Source: Taxawa tesnikishii (nom. ined.)
Taxonomy: Eukaryota; Ascomycota; Dothideomycetes; Dothideales
Assembly (NCBI GenBank): GCA_030247885.1
Contig: JAPDRO010000001.1
Location: 992,001-1,056,000 of the forward strand
Length of the DNA: 64,000 nt
Direction: 5' to 3'
A program made the translations under genes and the position numbers. The first letter of the stretch is position 1. The number at the start of each line of letters is the position of its first letter. This document shows positions 1 through 12,826 of this stretch, in pieces. The notes below the pieces were generated by a model. That model searched no databases and was not told where the DNA came from. It saw nothing but the letters and a program-made list of their open reading frames with translations.

Positions 1-124
1 GTCCCATACTGAAAAGCCGTTTTCCGTCAACGCCGTGTTCCATGCTTTCGTAATAAACCTGTAACTTGTGATATTCCTCCCTCGCCCTGAACTCGCTTCC
101 AAATACAAACATGTTGTACAATCG

Positions 125-3100
125 TTAAGCTCTCTTCTGCTGTTTCTTCGGCATAAACGGATCGGCCGGCTTCCGCTTGCGCATAATCGCTGGCTGGGCC
201 GGTTTCGCGGGCATCGAGGCCCGGGGTCTAGTCGCATCTTGTGTCTTAGGCGCAGTCGCAGGCTTGGCTTCACCCGTTTCGGGCTTGACTAATCCGTTCT
301 GAAGCGTAAGGGTGCCGCTCCGCGACTCGCTGTAGGCATCCTCCATCTCGACATCTTGTTCATCGACATCGATCTTCGGCGGTACTGAGGATCGGCTGCT
401 TGCGGTGTCAGGCGTCGAACGCATTTTGGCAAGCTTGTCCTCGAGTTTTACGCGCACCCCTCCATCGGTATCGGCGAGCTGCGTTCCTCGTCCTTTATCC
501 GCGCCTCTTCCTTTACTCGGATTTCTTCTTTTACGCGAGCAGTAGGATCCTGGTAGACAGGTGTTGATCGTCCGCTGCCAGTGCTGCTGATGGATGCGGC
601 CCTGCCATCTGATACTGCATTGTCTGAACTGAACCCGTTCTGAACAGATTTTGCTGACTTCTTCACCACGTTGCTGGGCTTGGCAGGGAAATTGGATGAA
701 TGCTGCCGCAACATCGACATCAGGTCTCCAGTGGTGTAAGTACCTCTGTCCTTGGCATCCACCACAAGCTTCTTCCAGTACTCTCCTCGCATCAAGCTCT
801 CCGAATTTCCAAGCACCCACAGACTGCTCTTGGCACGTGTCAAACCCACGTTCATACGTCGGATGTCTTGCAAGAAACCGATACCACCAGCGGGCGAAGC
901 ACGCACACACGAGAAGATGATGACCTCACTCTCTCGACCTTGGAAGGCGTCTGTGGTGTTAAATTCAACCTTCTCGATGATGGTGTTGCCAAAGTGACGT
1001 GCGAAACGCTCCTTCAATTCGCGGAGCTGAGACTTGTAGGGAGTAATGATGCCGACCTTGCTCGAAAAGTCGAAGCTGTTGTAATCCTTTACCAGTCTTT
1101 CGTATAGAGCAATGGCCACTTCAATCTCTGCCAGATTAATGAGCGAATGCCCCTTGGGCGCCGCCTGATGTTGGCCTCGCACGTCGAAGAAACGGTATGG
1201 GGCAAGCAGCGAGCTAGAATGCCAAGGCCTCTTGCGCAAACCTGCCATATCGTCGCCATCAAGCAATCTGCCGTCGTAGAATGTCGCACTGGGAAATGCG
1301 CTGATATCTGGGTGCATACGATATTGCGTATCCAGCAGATGCACAGCATCGGGGAAGTTGCTCTGCATACGTACGAACAAACTCTGCTCGTATTGGAAGC
1401 GTGCAGCTTCCTTAGAGAAGACCGTGGGCGGTAGTTGTTTTGGATCTCCGACGAGGATACACTTCGCGCAGCCGTACTTCAACGGAATCAGAGCACTCAT
1501 TTCGACACACTGAGCAGCTTCGTCGACGACTACCGTTTCGAACTCGATGTTCAAACCCTGGAACATTTCGTGACCACTACCGCTCAAGGTGGCACAGATG
1601 ATGTGCGCCTCATCCAGAACGGCCTGTTGCACACGTTTTCTGTTGAGCTCCGCATTACGGCTTGCTGCATTTTCGGCATCTTTGGCGTTGTCTATTTGCG
1701 TCCCGAGTTGGGCTTTGCGCTTCTTGAGCAATTGGAAGTCTTCTTGCAATTTTGAAAGTTCTTCACCCTTAGCTTCTCCAGCATCGAGCTGTGCCCTTGC
1801 AAGTCGTAGCTGTTCTGAGACACCTTGGTGTTCCTTCATGATTTGCTGCGTCTTCTGTCGCGCGTCATTGTCTCCGTTAGTTTGACCAAGCTTCTGATTG
1901 ACGAGTTCATCCATGGTCACATCAACCACGTTCGTGTTGATGGCATCGCTGCGTCCCAGACGAACCACATTGACCTTCTTGTGCACACCCTTCAACGTCT
2001 TGATCCCGTCTTTGAAACGCATAACTAGTTCGTCAACAGCAGCGTTGCTAGGAGCACAGACAAGCAGCTTCTTCGAGGCGGGGCCTTGTGCTGACCCAAA
2101 TCCACCGTTCGGCTTCGGCGCCTCGATTCTGACTCCAACTTGCTTGTCGACCAAGCTGTCACTGAGTAAGGCGCCGACAATGGCAACAATGGTCTTTGTC
2201 TTACCAGAACCTGGCGGACCTTGAATGAGGGTGAACGCATCATTGTCTATGGCAGATTTCACTGCCTTCGCTTGCGCGCGGTTGACGGTGTAATTGCTGA
2301 TGAGCGGCTGAAGCTGTTTTTCAGTGTAGTCCAACAGGGGGATGGCCTGGCTTTGATGATTTCGTCGCAAAGGTCGTAGTATTGCAGTCCAAGCAGAGCG
2401 CCGTACTCACGCTCCAACGGCGTGATTGATTGGATTTTGGTCCCGTAGATGAGTGAACCAGGAGTAAGAGAGGACATCATCGACGAGGCAGGTGCAACAC
2501 GATAGAGTATCTCAAGATGTTGCTTCTGTCTTCGGATACGGTAGACTCTGGCAAGACAATGCGGAGCTTTAGGGTCTGCTGTCGGCTGCTGCGCTTTAGA
2601 GACGAGAATGATATCGCCTTCGCTAAGCTGAACTTCTCTGTTGTCCGCATGAGCCATAGAACTGCTCAACTCGATAAAGGCATCGACACTTGAGCGGTTA
2701 ACAATCTTGATCTCGTATGGTTTGAAGGTGTTCTCTTCCCTGTTTTTGACAAATCCTTGCCATGCTTCCAAAAGGAGCAGTGGTTGAAAGGTGCCCTGGT
2801 ATTCTCCGACATGGCGAAACGAGTTAGACACACCCTTGTATTGATACTCGTTGGAGTTGGGAGGAAAATCGCCTTCGTGGAAGAAATCCCAGCTTAGGAT
2901 TGCTTTGTGCAGTGGAGTAAGGTCGGGTGCAAGACGGGCACGCATATCCTTCGCAGACCGTACTTGTCGCTGTAGCTTCACGGGTCCCTTCTTCACTTCC
3001 GGTTTAAGGCCCACGGCGCCAGCCGCTTTGTTACGAACGTCGCTTGATCGCTTTAGTTGCTTGCCTCCAAAGAGTTCAGCATCCAGCCCGCCTTCTTCGT

Positions 3101-6100
3101 CCTCGCTGCTCTCTTCGTCTGAGGATACCATGACTCCCTGACCCTTCGTCGAGTGATCCTTACCCGCAACCCCAAGTCCTTGGACACCGGATCCAGCCCC
3201 GACAGCGCCACCTTTCTGAGCAGCGATGATAGCAAGGTTCCGCTTCCTCATGGCCTCTTGTTCCTCCATTCGCTTACGACGGAACTCGTTTGCATCCATC
3301 TGAGCGTTTTGAGCCGCCCGTTTCGTCGCTGGGCCGAGAGAGCCCCTGGCCGGGAGACCTCCTTTGGCTTTGAGCATCTCTGCGGTAGGCGAAGCAGCTG
3401 AAATGGCCTTCTTGAGTGAGCTGTCACTGGCAGCATCGAGATTTTTCCGCTGTGCTGCTGCCGATGACTTCCACTTGTCCAAGTCGATGCCTTGCTTAGG
3501 CTTGGGTGCCGTGATCGTAGTGGTCGTTGAGGGGGCATTGGTGACCCACCCACTGAGTAAACCCTGCTTTTGAGGTTTTGAGACCTCCTCTACGTCCGGG
3601 CTTTCCGACATTGTCTGACCAAGGTGGTTCTCTAACGCTCGCCTGAGCTCAGCCTTCTGTCCCTCCGTGAGCTTCGTTCTGGTTTTGTTGCCTATGGCGA
3701 CGTCCTCGACAAAAGTGTGGACTCCTCCGGAAGTTCAATATCCGCATCGCGCAGGCGTGCCATGATGCGGACTGTGAATGATACCGCCCTTTGGATGAGA
3801 TACTCATCCCGCAACCGGAGCCATTTCGTGCCGTGACCCGCGGCTTCTCTTGGTACCTTGAGCAAGCGCTTCTCGAGGGCAGCCTGATCCTCAGAAGAAC
3901 CCTCGGCATCGCGAAGAGCGCCAGCGAGCACGCTGTATTGATCGAACGCCTCATCGGCGAACTCCATTGTCTCCTTGCAAAACTCCATGAGGACGCTTTT
4001 GTCGAAGCCCAGATTGCTCCAATTCTCCGTCATCTCGAACATGACGCCAATTGTTTGCCACAAAGCCTGCCATATGTTTTCTGTTGCCGTCACATCTTCG
4101 GCAGAAAGGTTCTTCGACCGCAGTATGCCATCGCTCGAATCACACAAGCTCGTCAGAATGTCCATACCCACCTTCAGGACGGTACGGCATGGTGCGAATA
4201 CTCTGTTATGAGCTATCCAGCGCAAGACCTGAGCGGTTGCCGCGAGCGAGGAGGAATAGAATGTCTCCAGGATGTACCTGATACCCTCGCGCCGGGAGCC
4301 TTCTGAGGTGATGGTTTTCATCACAGTAGATGCCGCTTGTCGAACTCTGTCATCTCCCGAGAAGAGAACTCCAAAGAACCCAAGCGCACTGTCTCGCGAA
4401 TTCAACATGGTTTCGAAATCGCGCGGTTCAAAGTCTTGTAATGCTTCCAAGAGTTCGACAATGTAGCCCGTTATGCGTTGCAGAGCATTGTTCCATGATT
4501 CAGCCACCTTGCCTAGATTTGATACCTGCTTTGATGGAAACTCTCCAAGAACTAGCAGTCTTCGAGCACCCGTGAGAACTCTTATGGGAAGTGCAATGTC
4601 GCCCGACCGCACGTGCCTTGCGGCGGCCTTCCAGATGGCAAGGGAGGAAACGCCAAGTTCGTGACCCAAGGACTTCTTTTGCGAAATCGCATCTTTGTCT
4701 AACTGGAGAGAATGGCAGTCAAGGGACAGAGCACATTTGATGACATCCAAGCCCATCTCGTTGGCCTCTGTCGAGAGTGCATCTCGTTGGCTCTCTTCGC
4801 GCCTCTTGAGAATCTCGAAGATGGGTTGCCGGACTACCTCCAACATGTCCGAAACAGTAGCACCCCCACATTTCTTGCCATATCAAGGGTCTGTAAAGCT
4901 CGTGTCAAGACCTGTAGACCTCGTTTCCAACACACGGCTCTGGCTTGCTGGGAATACTTGTCCTCTTGGTATTGGGTCATCAGCTTGTCGGCAAGGGATC
5001 TGGTCGCGGGGTGAGATTTGAAGCCTTGATAGAGTTGATGAATGGGTCAATCCAGGTGAGCATGGAATCCAGTTGTGATGGTTGTTGTTCGTCCGTGGCG
5101 GTCATAGATCTCTTGAGATAAGGGTTCTTGAAGATTTCTTCGACAACAGTTTGCGGAGGAATGGTTCCAAGCGCGTCCCAGAAGTCGGCAGGCGATTTCT
5201 CGAGTAGTAATTGCATGGTTCCTGTCAGATCCAGAAAGCTATCCAGATCCAGTTGGAGATGCTCCAAGGCGAGCCTGTAGATGTCCACGTCCATAGCGCG
5301 CAAATGATGGGTAATGAGCTCTTTGCTGAGCTTCTCCACGATCACCCTGGCTGCGGGCCAGAACAGAGGGAGCAAATTCCTGTCTAGGTTTACAATGTTC
5401 ACCCGAGCCATCGCTTTGTTGAGGGTCTCTCGGACCGTCCAGTCAAATTCTGCAGCGGTGATGTTCCGTTTGAACTTGCCCCATCCCCTGAGTGCCCATG
5501 CACGTCGATCAGTGTTATGGCTGAAAAGAAAAGACGTCAGAGCAGGAGTATAATCCGGTAGAGATATCTTCTTCTTTGTCTGGACAAGATGGAATGGTTC
5601 GTCGAAATAGTTGGCAAGAAGTTCTTCATCTCTCAAAAATGCCGTGCAGTGCATCGCTTCGAACAGCGCATACATCTCTGTCTCTTGTAGAGCTGCTAAT
5701 GTCCGCTGAGAAGGATTCAATTGTCTGAGTGTTTGTACGGCGCTTTGCAGACCATGTGATATCCTGCCGATGTTCATCTGGTCAAACCGCTCCAGGAAGC
5801 TGGTGACCTCGTCGACATCGTATGTCTCCTCCAAGGTCTGCTTCAGTTCGGCTCTACCGCGATGAAACTCCCGTACGCAGACGGTGCAGCGGGTCAGCTG
5901 GCGTTTGAGGCCCTCGTTCAATTGGTTCTGGAGGACTTGTGCATCGCTGCCGTCAAAAGCCAGTATCTGGCACGCAACGAGGGCATCTTTCTTCCTGTTC
6001 CTAGCTTCTTCTATCTTCGACGTCCTGGTCTCCTTATCCGCCTCCGACTCATCCGCCAGACGATCTCCCACGTCTTCGTCGAAATATAGAGATTGGTCCT

Positions 6101-6247
6101 CAGATCCACCTTCGCGCGGACAGAACCAGTGGGTGTCTTCAGGCAGGCCGGTTACATCGCTGCGGTCGTGGTTGGTAACATTCTGAGTTAACTCTGGATA
6201 GCGGAAGTGTGGGCTTACTTGAGACGGTTCACAATGACGTCCGCCAT
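125..6247 (-). CDS. SEN1: SEN1-type RNA/DNA helicase, frame broken at five homopolymers
   Basis: Superfamily 1 helicase of the nuclear Sen1/senataxin family, known for unwinding RNA:DNA hybrids and terminating Pol II transcription. Exon 1 is 6219-6247 (starts MADVIVNRL), the intron is 6160-6218 (GTAAGC...CGCAG), exon 2 is 125-6159. The N-terminal half is the helical SEN1_N region (LPEDTHWFCP near the start). The helicase core carries Walker A GPPGSGKTKT (about residue 1325), DEAAQ (about 1560), GDPKQLPPTV, QYRMHP and the late VGLTRAKSSLWVLGN motif. The tail is basic, ending KRKPADPFMPKKQQKRA. The frame slips at + strand runs 5008-5011, 4863-4867, 3711-3714, 2337-2341 and 457-460. One extra base at each gives exactly 2,022 codons plus stop, a normal length for fungal SEN1. 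I infer one intact gene with sequencing errors, not four or five genes. Confidence 0.93.
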
Positions 6248-8130
6248 AACTGCAGCCTAGTAAGATATCGGCCTCGCTCTAGTAGGGCTATGTGGAATCG
6301 GTAAGCACCTCAAGAGCGGTGATCAAGGCAAGGAATGTTCTCCATGAGCAGGACAGGAGCTGACGGCAGAGGCTAGTTTTGTAATGCAAGCGATGTGGTG
6401 AACGTGGAAGACCTTCTAGTGTTGAGGGGGTGTTTCAATGTGAGAAAAGAGTGACCGTAGCAGCGAAGCTGTATTGATAGGACCGTAGTGGCTCGAAGCC
6501 GGCGTAGACCCAACACGGAAATGATTAAAGGCAAAAACACGGTCTCGTTAAGAAAACCGCTTTACGCGTCTGCACGTTCGCACGTGACGTCATGCATCTC
6601 ATTCAACGCGGTCTTGGAGACAATGCGGCGATGACACATGGAGGGCATGGGCTTGTTGAGCTGCGAAGTCGCAGCGTGGTCGGTGGACAGCGTTGTTGTA
6701 TAGTGTATGCTTCAAGCGTGTTATCATCAATCTACAAGATGAAGAGCGCAGTTATGCAACGGACCGAAACATCACGGAGCGCTCCGCTTTTCGAAACGCT
6801 CTGAGAGGGTTTGTAGCTAGTGAGCGAGCGACATCGGCTATGTTCCCATCGGATGGCAGACCAGTCTCGAGGGCACGATGGGTTGCAAGTAAACACCAAA
6901 TCGGAGTCTCGGTTCTCTCTTTCATGCAATCAGATACTTATTGGATAAATGCTGCGACGTGCCACTGGTGAACCGTGGAAGGCTGCATTCTAGGAAGCGC
7001 ACTCGGTCAGGCTCCACTCACTCGCGGAGTAGACAAGCATAACGTCCGGGATGCTCTTGGGACCGAGTAACTCAATCTTTGCTTACCCTCGCGCCTAACT
7101 GTTGTTGTATGATGTGTGTGTCAAGACCCGATTGACTCTCGTAGTTCGTACAAGTTAAATTTTCGTACCAAAGACGCATGTGAAGGTGAGAGACAGTTCC
7201 GGTAAATTGTCGGATGCAGTGGTAAGCGGAGTGCGCGGTACTTTATAAATAACACTTACCCAATACGGGCATTTTCCTCTTTTGTCCATCCCTCTCAGTC
7301 TGCACCAACGTGACGCGACAGCAGTCACATAACCATCGCGACTCGAGTCGTCGTCTTCGTTCACTGCTGAGCCTCGTGCGAAACCTACGTTCGTCTGTTG
7401 CTGTCCTTTACAGCCCCTCGCCGATCACTGCTGTCGCTGCTGCTGCTGCCGCTGCCGGGCATCCGATACGACCGTTGTAGCAAAGCTGAGTTAGCCAAAG
7501 TAAGGATCCCCACTCACGGTCAGAACAGTACAAGGCCCAGGGACGGGCCTTCCTCGCGCACTGCCATACTGTTTTCCGCATACGCTTTCCCTCGTTGAGA
7601 TACACGGCACATACGCTTCGCTGTCCTCGATCGACAATCGTTCCGCAGTCAGCTAGAGCGCAATCTGTTGGGTGGACAAGCCGGTGTCGCGGTAAGGCGG
7701 CCTCCTCGCTCTGATTTGCCGGCCGCGGCTCCGCTCGTAACCCTGCACCTGCACCTGCGCCCGGCCCTTGCCCAGAGTCGCTCTTGCCCTTTCCCTCGTC
7801 CGCTCTTCGGTCTTGGTCCTTGCCTCTTTCAAGCAAATCCCAAAGACGCTTTGCTGCTTTGATCAATCGTTGTTTGTCGCTTTACCCGATCCATCTCTAA
7901 CAAACTCTGTTCCCAGGCCCTGCGCGCGCGCTTGCCTGTCTAAACGAACTGTCAATCCCCAGCTCGCCCTCGCACACACCCGCCCTTGTGTGCCGCGTCG
8001 CTCACCATTGAGACGCCCGAGGTTCAAGCTGCCAACACACCATCTCCAAACAGGCAATACCACCCCACATCACCCAAAGAGTGATAGTGTGTTACTGCGA
8101 GAGTGACATCCCATCCTTCCAACCATCGAC
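6248..8130. other. Intergenic spacer between SEN1 and the MADS gene
   Basis: Shared upstream region of two divergent genes. No convincing coding sequence on either strand. The last 700 bases or so before the MADS start become pyrimidine-rich, as fungal leaders often are, so part is probably 5' UTR of the MADS gene. Confidence 0.6.
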
Positions 8131-8929
8131 ATGGCAGACATCACCGACCCTGAGCAGCAGAACTCCCCTTCTGCCCAAGACGACGGCCCATCCGGCAATG
8201 GCGTCGAGAACAGAGGCGTCAAGCGCGCTCGCACCTCGACCGCTGCTGCCGACGACGATGACGATGATGATGACAAGCCCGGTCGCGAGCGCAGAAAGAT
8301 TGAGATCAAGTTCATTCAAGATAAGTCGCGTCGCCACATCACCTTCTCCAAGCGGAAGGCGGGTATCATGAAGAAGGTAAGCAATTGACTCATGGACGCG
8401 TCGCGACATGCGCGAATGCGACAACATTGCGAACCGTGACTGACTGTCGCGTCTCGCGCCTAGGCCTACGAACTTTCCGTCCTCACCGGCACTCAAGTGC
8501 TGCTCCTCGTCGTCTCCGAGACCGGTCTCGTTTACACGTTCACAACCCCCAAGCTTCAGCCGCTGGTGACGAAACCCGAGGGCAAGAACCTCATTCAGGT
8601 ACGTTAAACAACACGTCGCATGGCCTCATTGACGCGCACTAACGCGCTCCCGTCCAGGCATGCCTCAATGCTCCGGAACCCGCAGATTCCAACGGGGTTG
8701 ATGGTGAATCCGCCGTTGACTCCCCGAGGACACCCACCCGTCCGTTGCGCCTCCACCAGCGGGCGCAATGCCTCCTCGCAACGCACAGATGCCCAGTGCC
8801 TATGGCATGACCGCCGAGCAGCAGCAGCAGTTGCAATACCAAGCATACCTCCAACAGCAACAACAAGCCCAATCGAGCGGTTATCCTCTTCCAGCACAGG
8901 CCATGGCCGGACGCCATAGCGGTCACTGA
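8131..8929 (+). CDS. MCM1: MCM1/SRF-type MADS-box transcription factor, one frame slip
   Basis: MADS-box factor of the SRF/Mcm1 (Aspergillus McmA) type, a DNA-binding dimer that recruits partner regulators for cell-type, cell-cycle and sexual genes. Exons: 8131-8376, 8464-8598, 8658-8929. The MADS domain begins at about residue 50 with RRKIEIKFIQDKSRRHITFS and continues across intron 1 (GTAAGC...CCTAG) into AYELSVLTGTQVLLLVVSE, then the SAM-type extension to KNLIQACLNAPEP. An acidic Asp run precedes it. In exon 3 the frame slips at the C run 8722-8725. Read on after adding one C, it gives the Gln-rich tail typical of the family (AEQQQQLQYQAYLQQQQQ, ending GRHSGH) and 217 residues. Without it the protein would stop early in an unrelated tail. 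The start has a good context and is followed by the usual acidic leader. Confidence 0.93.
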
Positions 8930-9978
8930 CCAGCACAATGACGCCCGCGAGAGCACACATTTAACAACATGCTTAAGAAGATAGTTACGATACAAGATGC
9001 TGCGGAGGAAGGAGAGCGCGCGCGTATGATACTGCTACACGGCCATGTTCGGATCGGGAGGCTGGCGTATCACGGCGCAACCTTGAGGGGTTGTTTTTCC
9101 AACAAATATCCTTACTGTCCCTTCTGCGGTTTCCTTGCCCTTTACTTTTTTGACTTTCAAGATCCCCCAAAAACAACTGTTTCACATCCGGACAGGTGGG
9201 AATGGCTTGATAGCTGGTGGCGGCGGTGACTTCTTTTCTTCGTGCGCTACCGTCGAGGACATCAGGTTGCTCACACTCTACTCGATGTTCAGTTCTTCAC
9301 GCTTCGAGACTGTATCATAGGGAGTGTTGCAGGTGTCGTCCTTAAAGTTCACGTTTCTCAAGATCAACCACAACCCGATCAGTTGATGTGCGCAGATGTT
9401 CGAGCAACAAGTCGATATCAAGTCGAAGGCTGAACAAGCTTAGCAAGCCGGCTGGGGTACGTCGCCTGTTCAACGAGGCTCTGGTAAGCTTCTGCTTGCT
9501 CCTGCGATGTGGTCTCTGTGACATACAAACGCGTTCCGCCAGACCACCTCCTTGCTGCATAGCTTGTTCTCTCCTACGTTACTGGGGGTGTTATCCCCGC
9601 TCAAGACACTCCACATATAGCGCATAGCGTAGCCGCGCCAGTAGGAAAGGTTGGCTCATCGAATTCGATTGCAACGCGTTACTATACCATTCCACCCTTC
9701 GCAGAGGGTGCATAAGGTTGATGCAATGAAGGAACTTCTTCGTAATCTATATCCAAGCCTCGCACCTGGTGGGCTGCGTTAGTACTATGGCTCTCATCGA
9801 CTGCCATCTTCGAAGGGTTGTGGGTGAACACAATGCCAAGCTTTCCTGCGGGCGGGCGCTTTCCGCGGCAGCGGCAGCGACGCATTGTTTAGAGGTGAAA
9901 GTGCTTAAAACACAAGCTGCAATATCTATTGCCCGTGCAACTCTCCCTGATCTCTCACTGCACCGAAATCGCGTCGCC
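8930..9978. other. Intergenic spacer, MADS gene to NUP53
   Basis: 3' flank of the MADS gene and 5' flank of NUP53. I see no open frame with coding character, no RNA gene and no repeat. Confidence 0.6.
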
Positions 9979-11264
9979 ATGAATTCTTTCGGAGCAAACT
10001 CGTTCAGAGCCGGCATGCAGGTGCACGCTGTACCAGAGAGCGAAAGAGCACTAGACGCTCAAGGCAAAAGGCTACCATGGGGCTTCGAGCCAGCAGAGTG
10101 AGTGTAGCAGTCCTCGTGAGAGAATTTATGCCAACATCAGTTCGCAGTGCAGACATTGCCCGGCGACGAGAACCGGAAGAGAAGGGCCCCTTCGGCCGCT
10201 CTACCAGGAGACGAGGCTTCTCCCGCAGCAAGACTGCAACACCAGCGCGCAAAGAGGACGCCGTGCGATTGGAGAATATGGGAATTGAGGACGCAATCTT
10301 TGCCAAATACAAGGAAGAGCAGCGCGAAAAGAGTACCGCACAACAACAGAAGACAGGCGCCCCTATATCCAGCATCGACCCTACCAGCGGCGCCAGTACG
10401 CAAACGCCCTCGACCGCCGAACCCACCGAGGTGACGCTCTACGGTTACGGCACAGACCAGGAATGGGCCGCCATCGATTTCTACGAGCGCATCTCGGGCG
10501 GCTGCATTTACGAGGACTATGATCGACATCCACCACACGTAAAGTACGACCTTTCGCTTTCCTACTCACGCGCCAAAGCCCAGCGCAGCCTCTCAGCCGC
10601 CGCGCTTCGCAAGCGCAACACCTACCGCGGCGGTGATCACTGGATCAAAGTGACCTTCGACAGCCCTGTGGCCGCCGAGATGGCCATCTCACAATCACCT
10701 CATATTCTGCACGGACATTTGGTTTACGCGGAACCCTTCGTTGGACGTGGGCCCAGCAAGGATGCGCCAATTCCGGCGACGAACGCGGGCGCACAGATCG
10801 ATAGCCTGAGCTTGCCCAAGACCTTCTCGACACACACAGGAGCAATCCCAGATCTTGGTGGCTCACCCACTGGCTCGTCGAATACTGTCTCCTCGGCTAC
10901 AGCCACAGCTCCTGCAGGTCACAACGATGAGCTCGTTGCACAGCCCCAAGGAGCATCTTCCGCGCTCGCCCAACAGCAAGCTCCTCGGGAAAGGCCACTG
11001 CGCATTGCGGGCGCGACACGTGCGGTGCTACTGCCCCCGGAGCAGGCATTCCTGCCGTCGCAACCGAGGTATACGCATGTGTTGGCTTCCTTACCCATCA
11101 TCAACCTGTTCGTTGGCGGCAAGGGTGATGGACGAGGGGAGCTGGTGCCGAGAACAGAAGATGGTGGATTTGATTGGAAGAACGCGAGTCTTTACTGGAA
11201 GTTCTTCGCCTGGTTGGACATGTGGCTCGGGACAGATTTCTGCGGGTTGAGAGGCGAGGATTAA
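9979..11264 (+). CDS. NUP53: Nucleoporin NUP53 (Nup35-type RRM), one frame slip plus unclear first splice
   Basis: Inner-ring nuclear pore protein of the Nup53/Nup35 family. Seen: a Gly/Asn-rich start (MNSFGANSFRAGMQVH), the QTLPGDEN and ALPGDEASPA motifs, a Nup35 RRM from EVTLYGYGTDQEWAAIDFYE through NWIKVTFDSP-like DHWIKVTFDSPVAAEMAI and HLVYAEPFVGRGPSKDAPIP, and a C-terminal amphipathic segment WKFFAWLDMWLGTDF of the kind that binds membrane in this family. Exon 1 is likely 9979-10097 with donor GTGAGT. Exon 2 begins at 10141 or 10153. The frame slips at the A run 10251-10253; one added A joins ...LQHQRAK to EDAVRLENMG. Exon 1 also ends one base out of phase with both acceptors, so a second lost base in exon 1 is likely. 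Expected length is about 414 residues. Confidence 0.88.
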
Positions 11265-12826
11265 GAGAGAATGACGGAGAGGGACGAACGATGAAAGACC
11301 AGGGTAAGAGAATCTAGGGTGGGGAGTATAGGTTTTTGGAGTCTGGTAACACAAGGTGGAAGAGCACGGATTCCCGCGGGTCATTCGATGAAGTGGGAAA
11401 TAACAAGCATAGCGCGGCGTTCCAGGTTGGATTGAAAGAGCGGATTGACTGTACAATAGGTTGTTGTAGTTGCTACCATTCCTGGAACATAGAGTTTCAC
11501 ATTAATACCCGTATCGACATATACTATATCACTCACACTGTAGACAAAGAAGTGTTTGACAGCAACAAGCGCAAGTCTTCGTAGGGCGCTCGTTCAACCA
11601 CTTCTTGTCTCCAATACATTGGTTGTTTGTCTCGGCGACTAAGATGCACGGTACGAAGAACACTGCCAGAAAAAACACACATCCGTGCCTTAGGAACATG
11701 CCTCCCTCTTCAGTGGCACTTTCCAAACACGATTGCTTGCGTAGATGTAGGCACAATGCCGTCCACCTGCTGCCGTCGACCAAGGGTCGCTTTTATCCAT
11801 ATCACCTCTCGACATTGAAGAGAGATAGAGCTTGCCCCTCAGCAAAACTTCTTCGTTCCAGACGTACCTACTACCGACAAAGCACGGCACGGCTCGCGAA
11901 AGAGCGTGCAGCGTTCGGGGTCCAGAGCCTAGGTGAAGAGTACTATCGTTATATCGGCCGTTGAAAGAGCCAGCCCTTCCCGGGGACACATGCAGCGTTG
12001 GTTGCCTATTGTAGATGGACATGTTTGAATGGATATAAGACGTTGCTGCAGTGTGGCAGGACAGAGGGATAGGCATAGACGTTGGTGTTTGGCAAACGGT
12101 TATGTAGGATGACGCTCAAGCGCGTGGCTAGCATCGATCAATACCGAAGTACATACAGCACTTGGTCCGTTTCCCCAGCCACAGCCCACGCGCGGTTCAG
12201 CCTCCCGCATTTCCAGGATTCTACCGTCGCAGGTGTTCAAACAAAATGCCCCCTCGATACGTCTGTTTATAATTCTTGTGACGCAAACATCTTCTCCTCC
12301 CCCATCAATTGCATCGTACCGTCACTTGCACACACACACACTCACACACTCACTCACTCACTCACTCACCCAACATCATCCCGCTCATCTTCCCTCATCC
12401 CGCTCAAATCTGCTCCTGAGCAGCTGAGACACACGTGGGTAACCCTAGGTGATTGCGTCCGCGTCCGTCTCCCGGGCCGGTCCACAACTCTATTCTTAGC
12501 CCCTACCGTCGAACAAGACACTCCCGGTTTCCCCAAACAACACGCATTGAGCAGCCACACGGACCGAAGGCTTGCTGCTTGATATAAGAAAGGAGAACAG
12601 AAGCCTCCGATTCAAGAACTGGTCGTCCATCTCTGCCCGGAGCAGCATCCCATTCCACCAACCCACGAGCATCTCGACCGGCCTCGACTTCAATATCGGC
12701 ACCGTCTTTGTCTCAGATCAGCGATTCCGCTCGTGCAAGGCTGCCGACTAGGTACCCGAAGAACCTGCAGCGCCCGACTAGTACCCAAGACGCCAACCTA
12801 CCAAACCCTGTCAGGCATTACCCACA
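11265..12826. other. Intergenic spacer with CA/CACT microsatellite
   Basis: Between NUP53 and the coiled-coil gene. Holds the CA-rich simple repeat at 12329-12369. The last 500 bases are C/A- and pyrimidine-rich, probably promoter and 5' UTR of the next gene. No coding sequence supported. Confidence 0.55.
12329..12369. repeat. CA / CACT microsatellite
   Basis: About 41 bases of CA units passing into CACT units. Simple repeat about 460 bases upstream of the next start codon. Confidence 0.9.

Noticed and set aside
2330-2345. Programmed ribosomal frameshifting in SEN1
   Set aside because: No slippery heptamer plus stimulator common to the sites; the same kind of slip occurs in eleven unrelated genes.
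125-6247. SEN1 as a decayed pseudogene
   Set aside because: All five breaks are one-base losses in homopolymers, there are no internal stops or damaged motifs, and other essential genes show the same pattern.
6592-6971. Short frames in the SEN1-MADS spacer
   Set aside because: Overlapping frames on both strands with no coding character.
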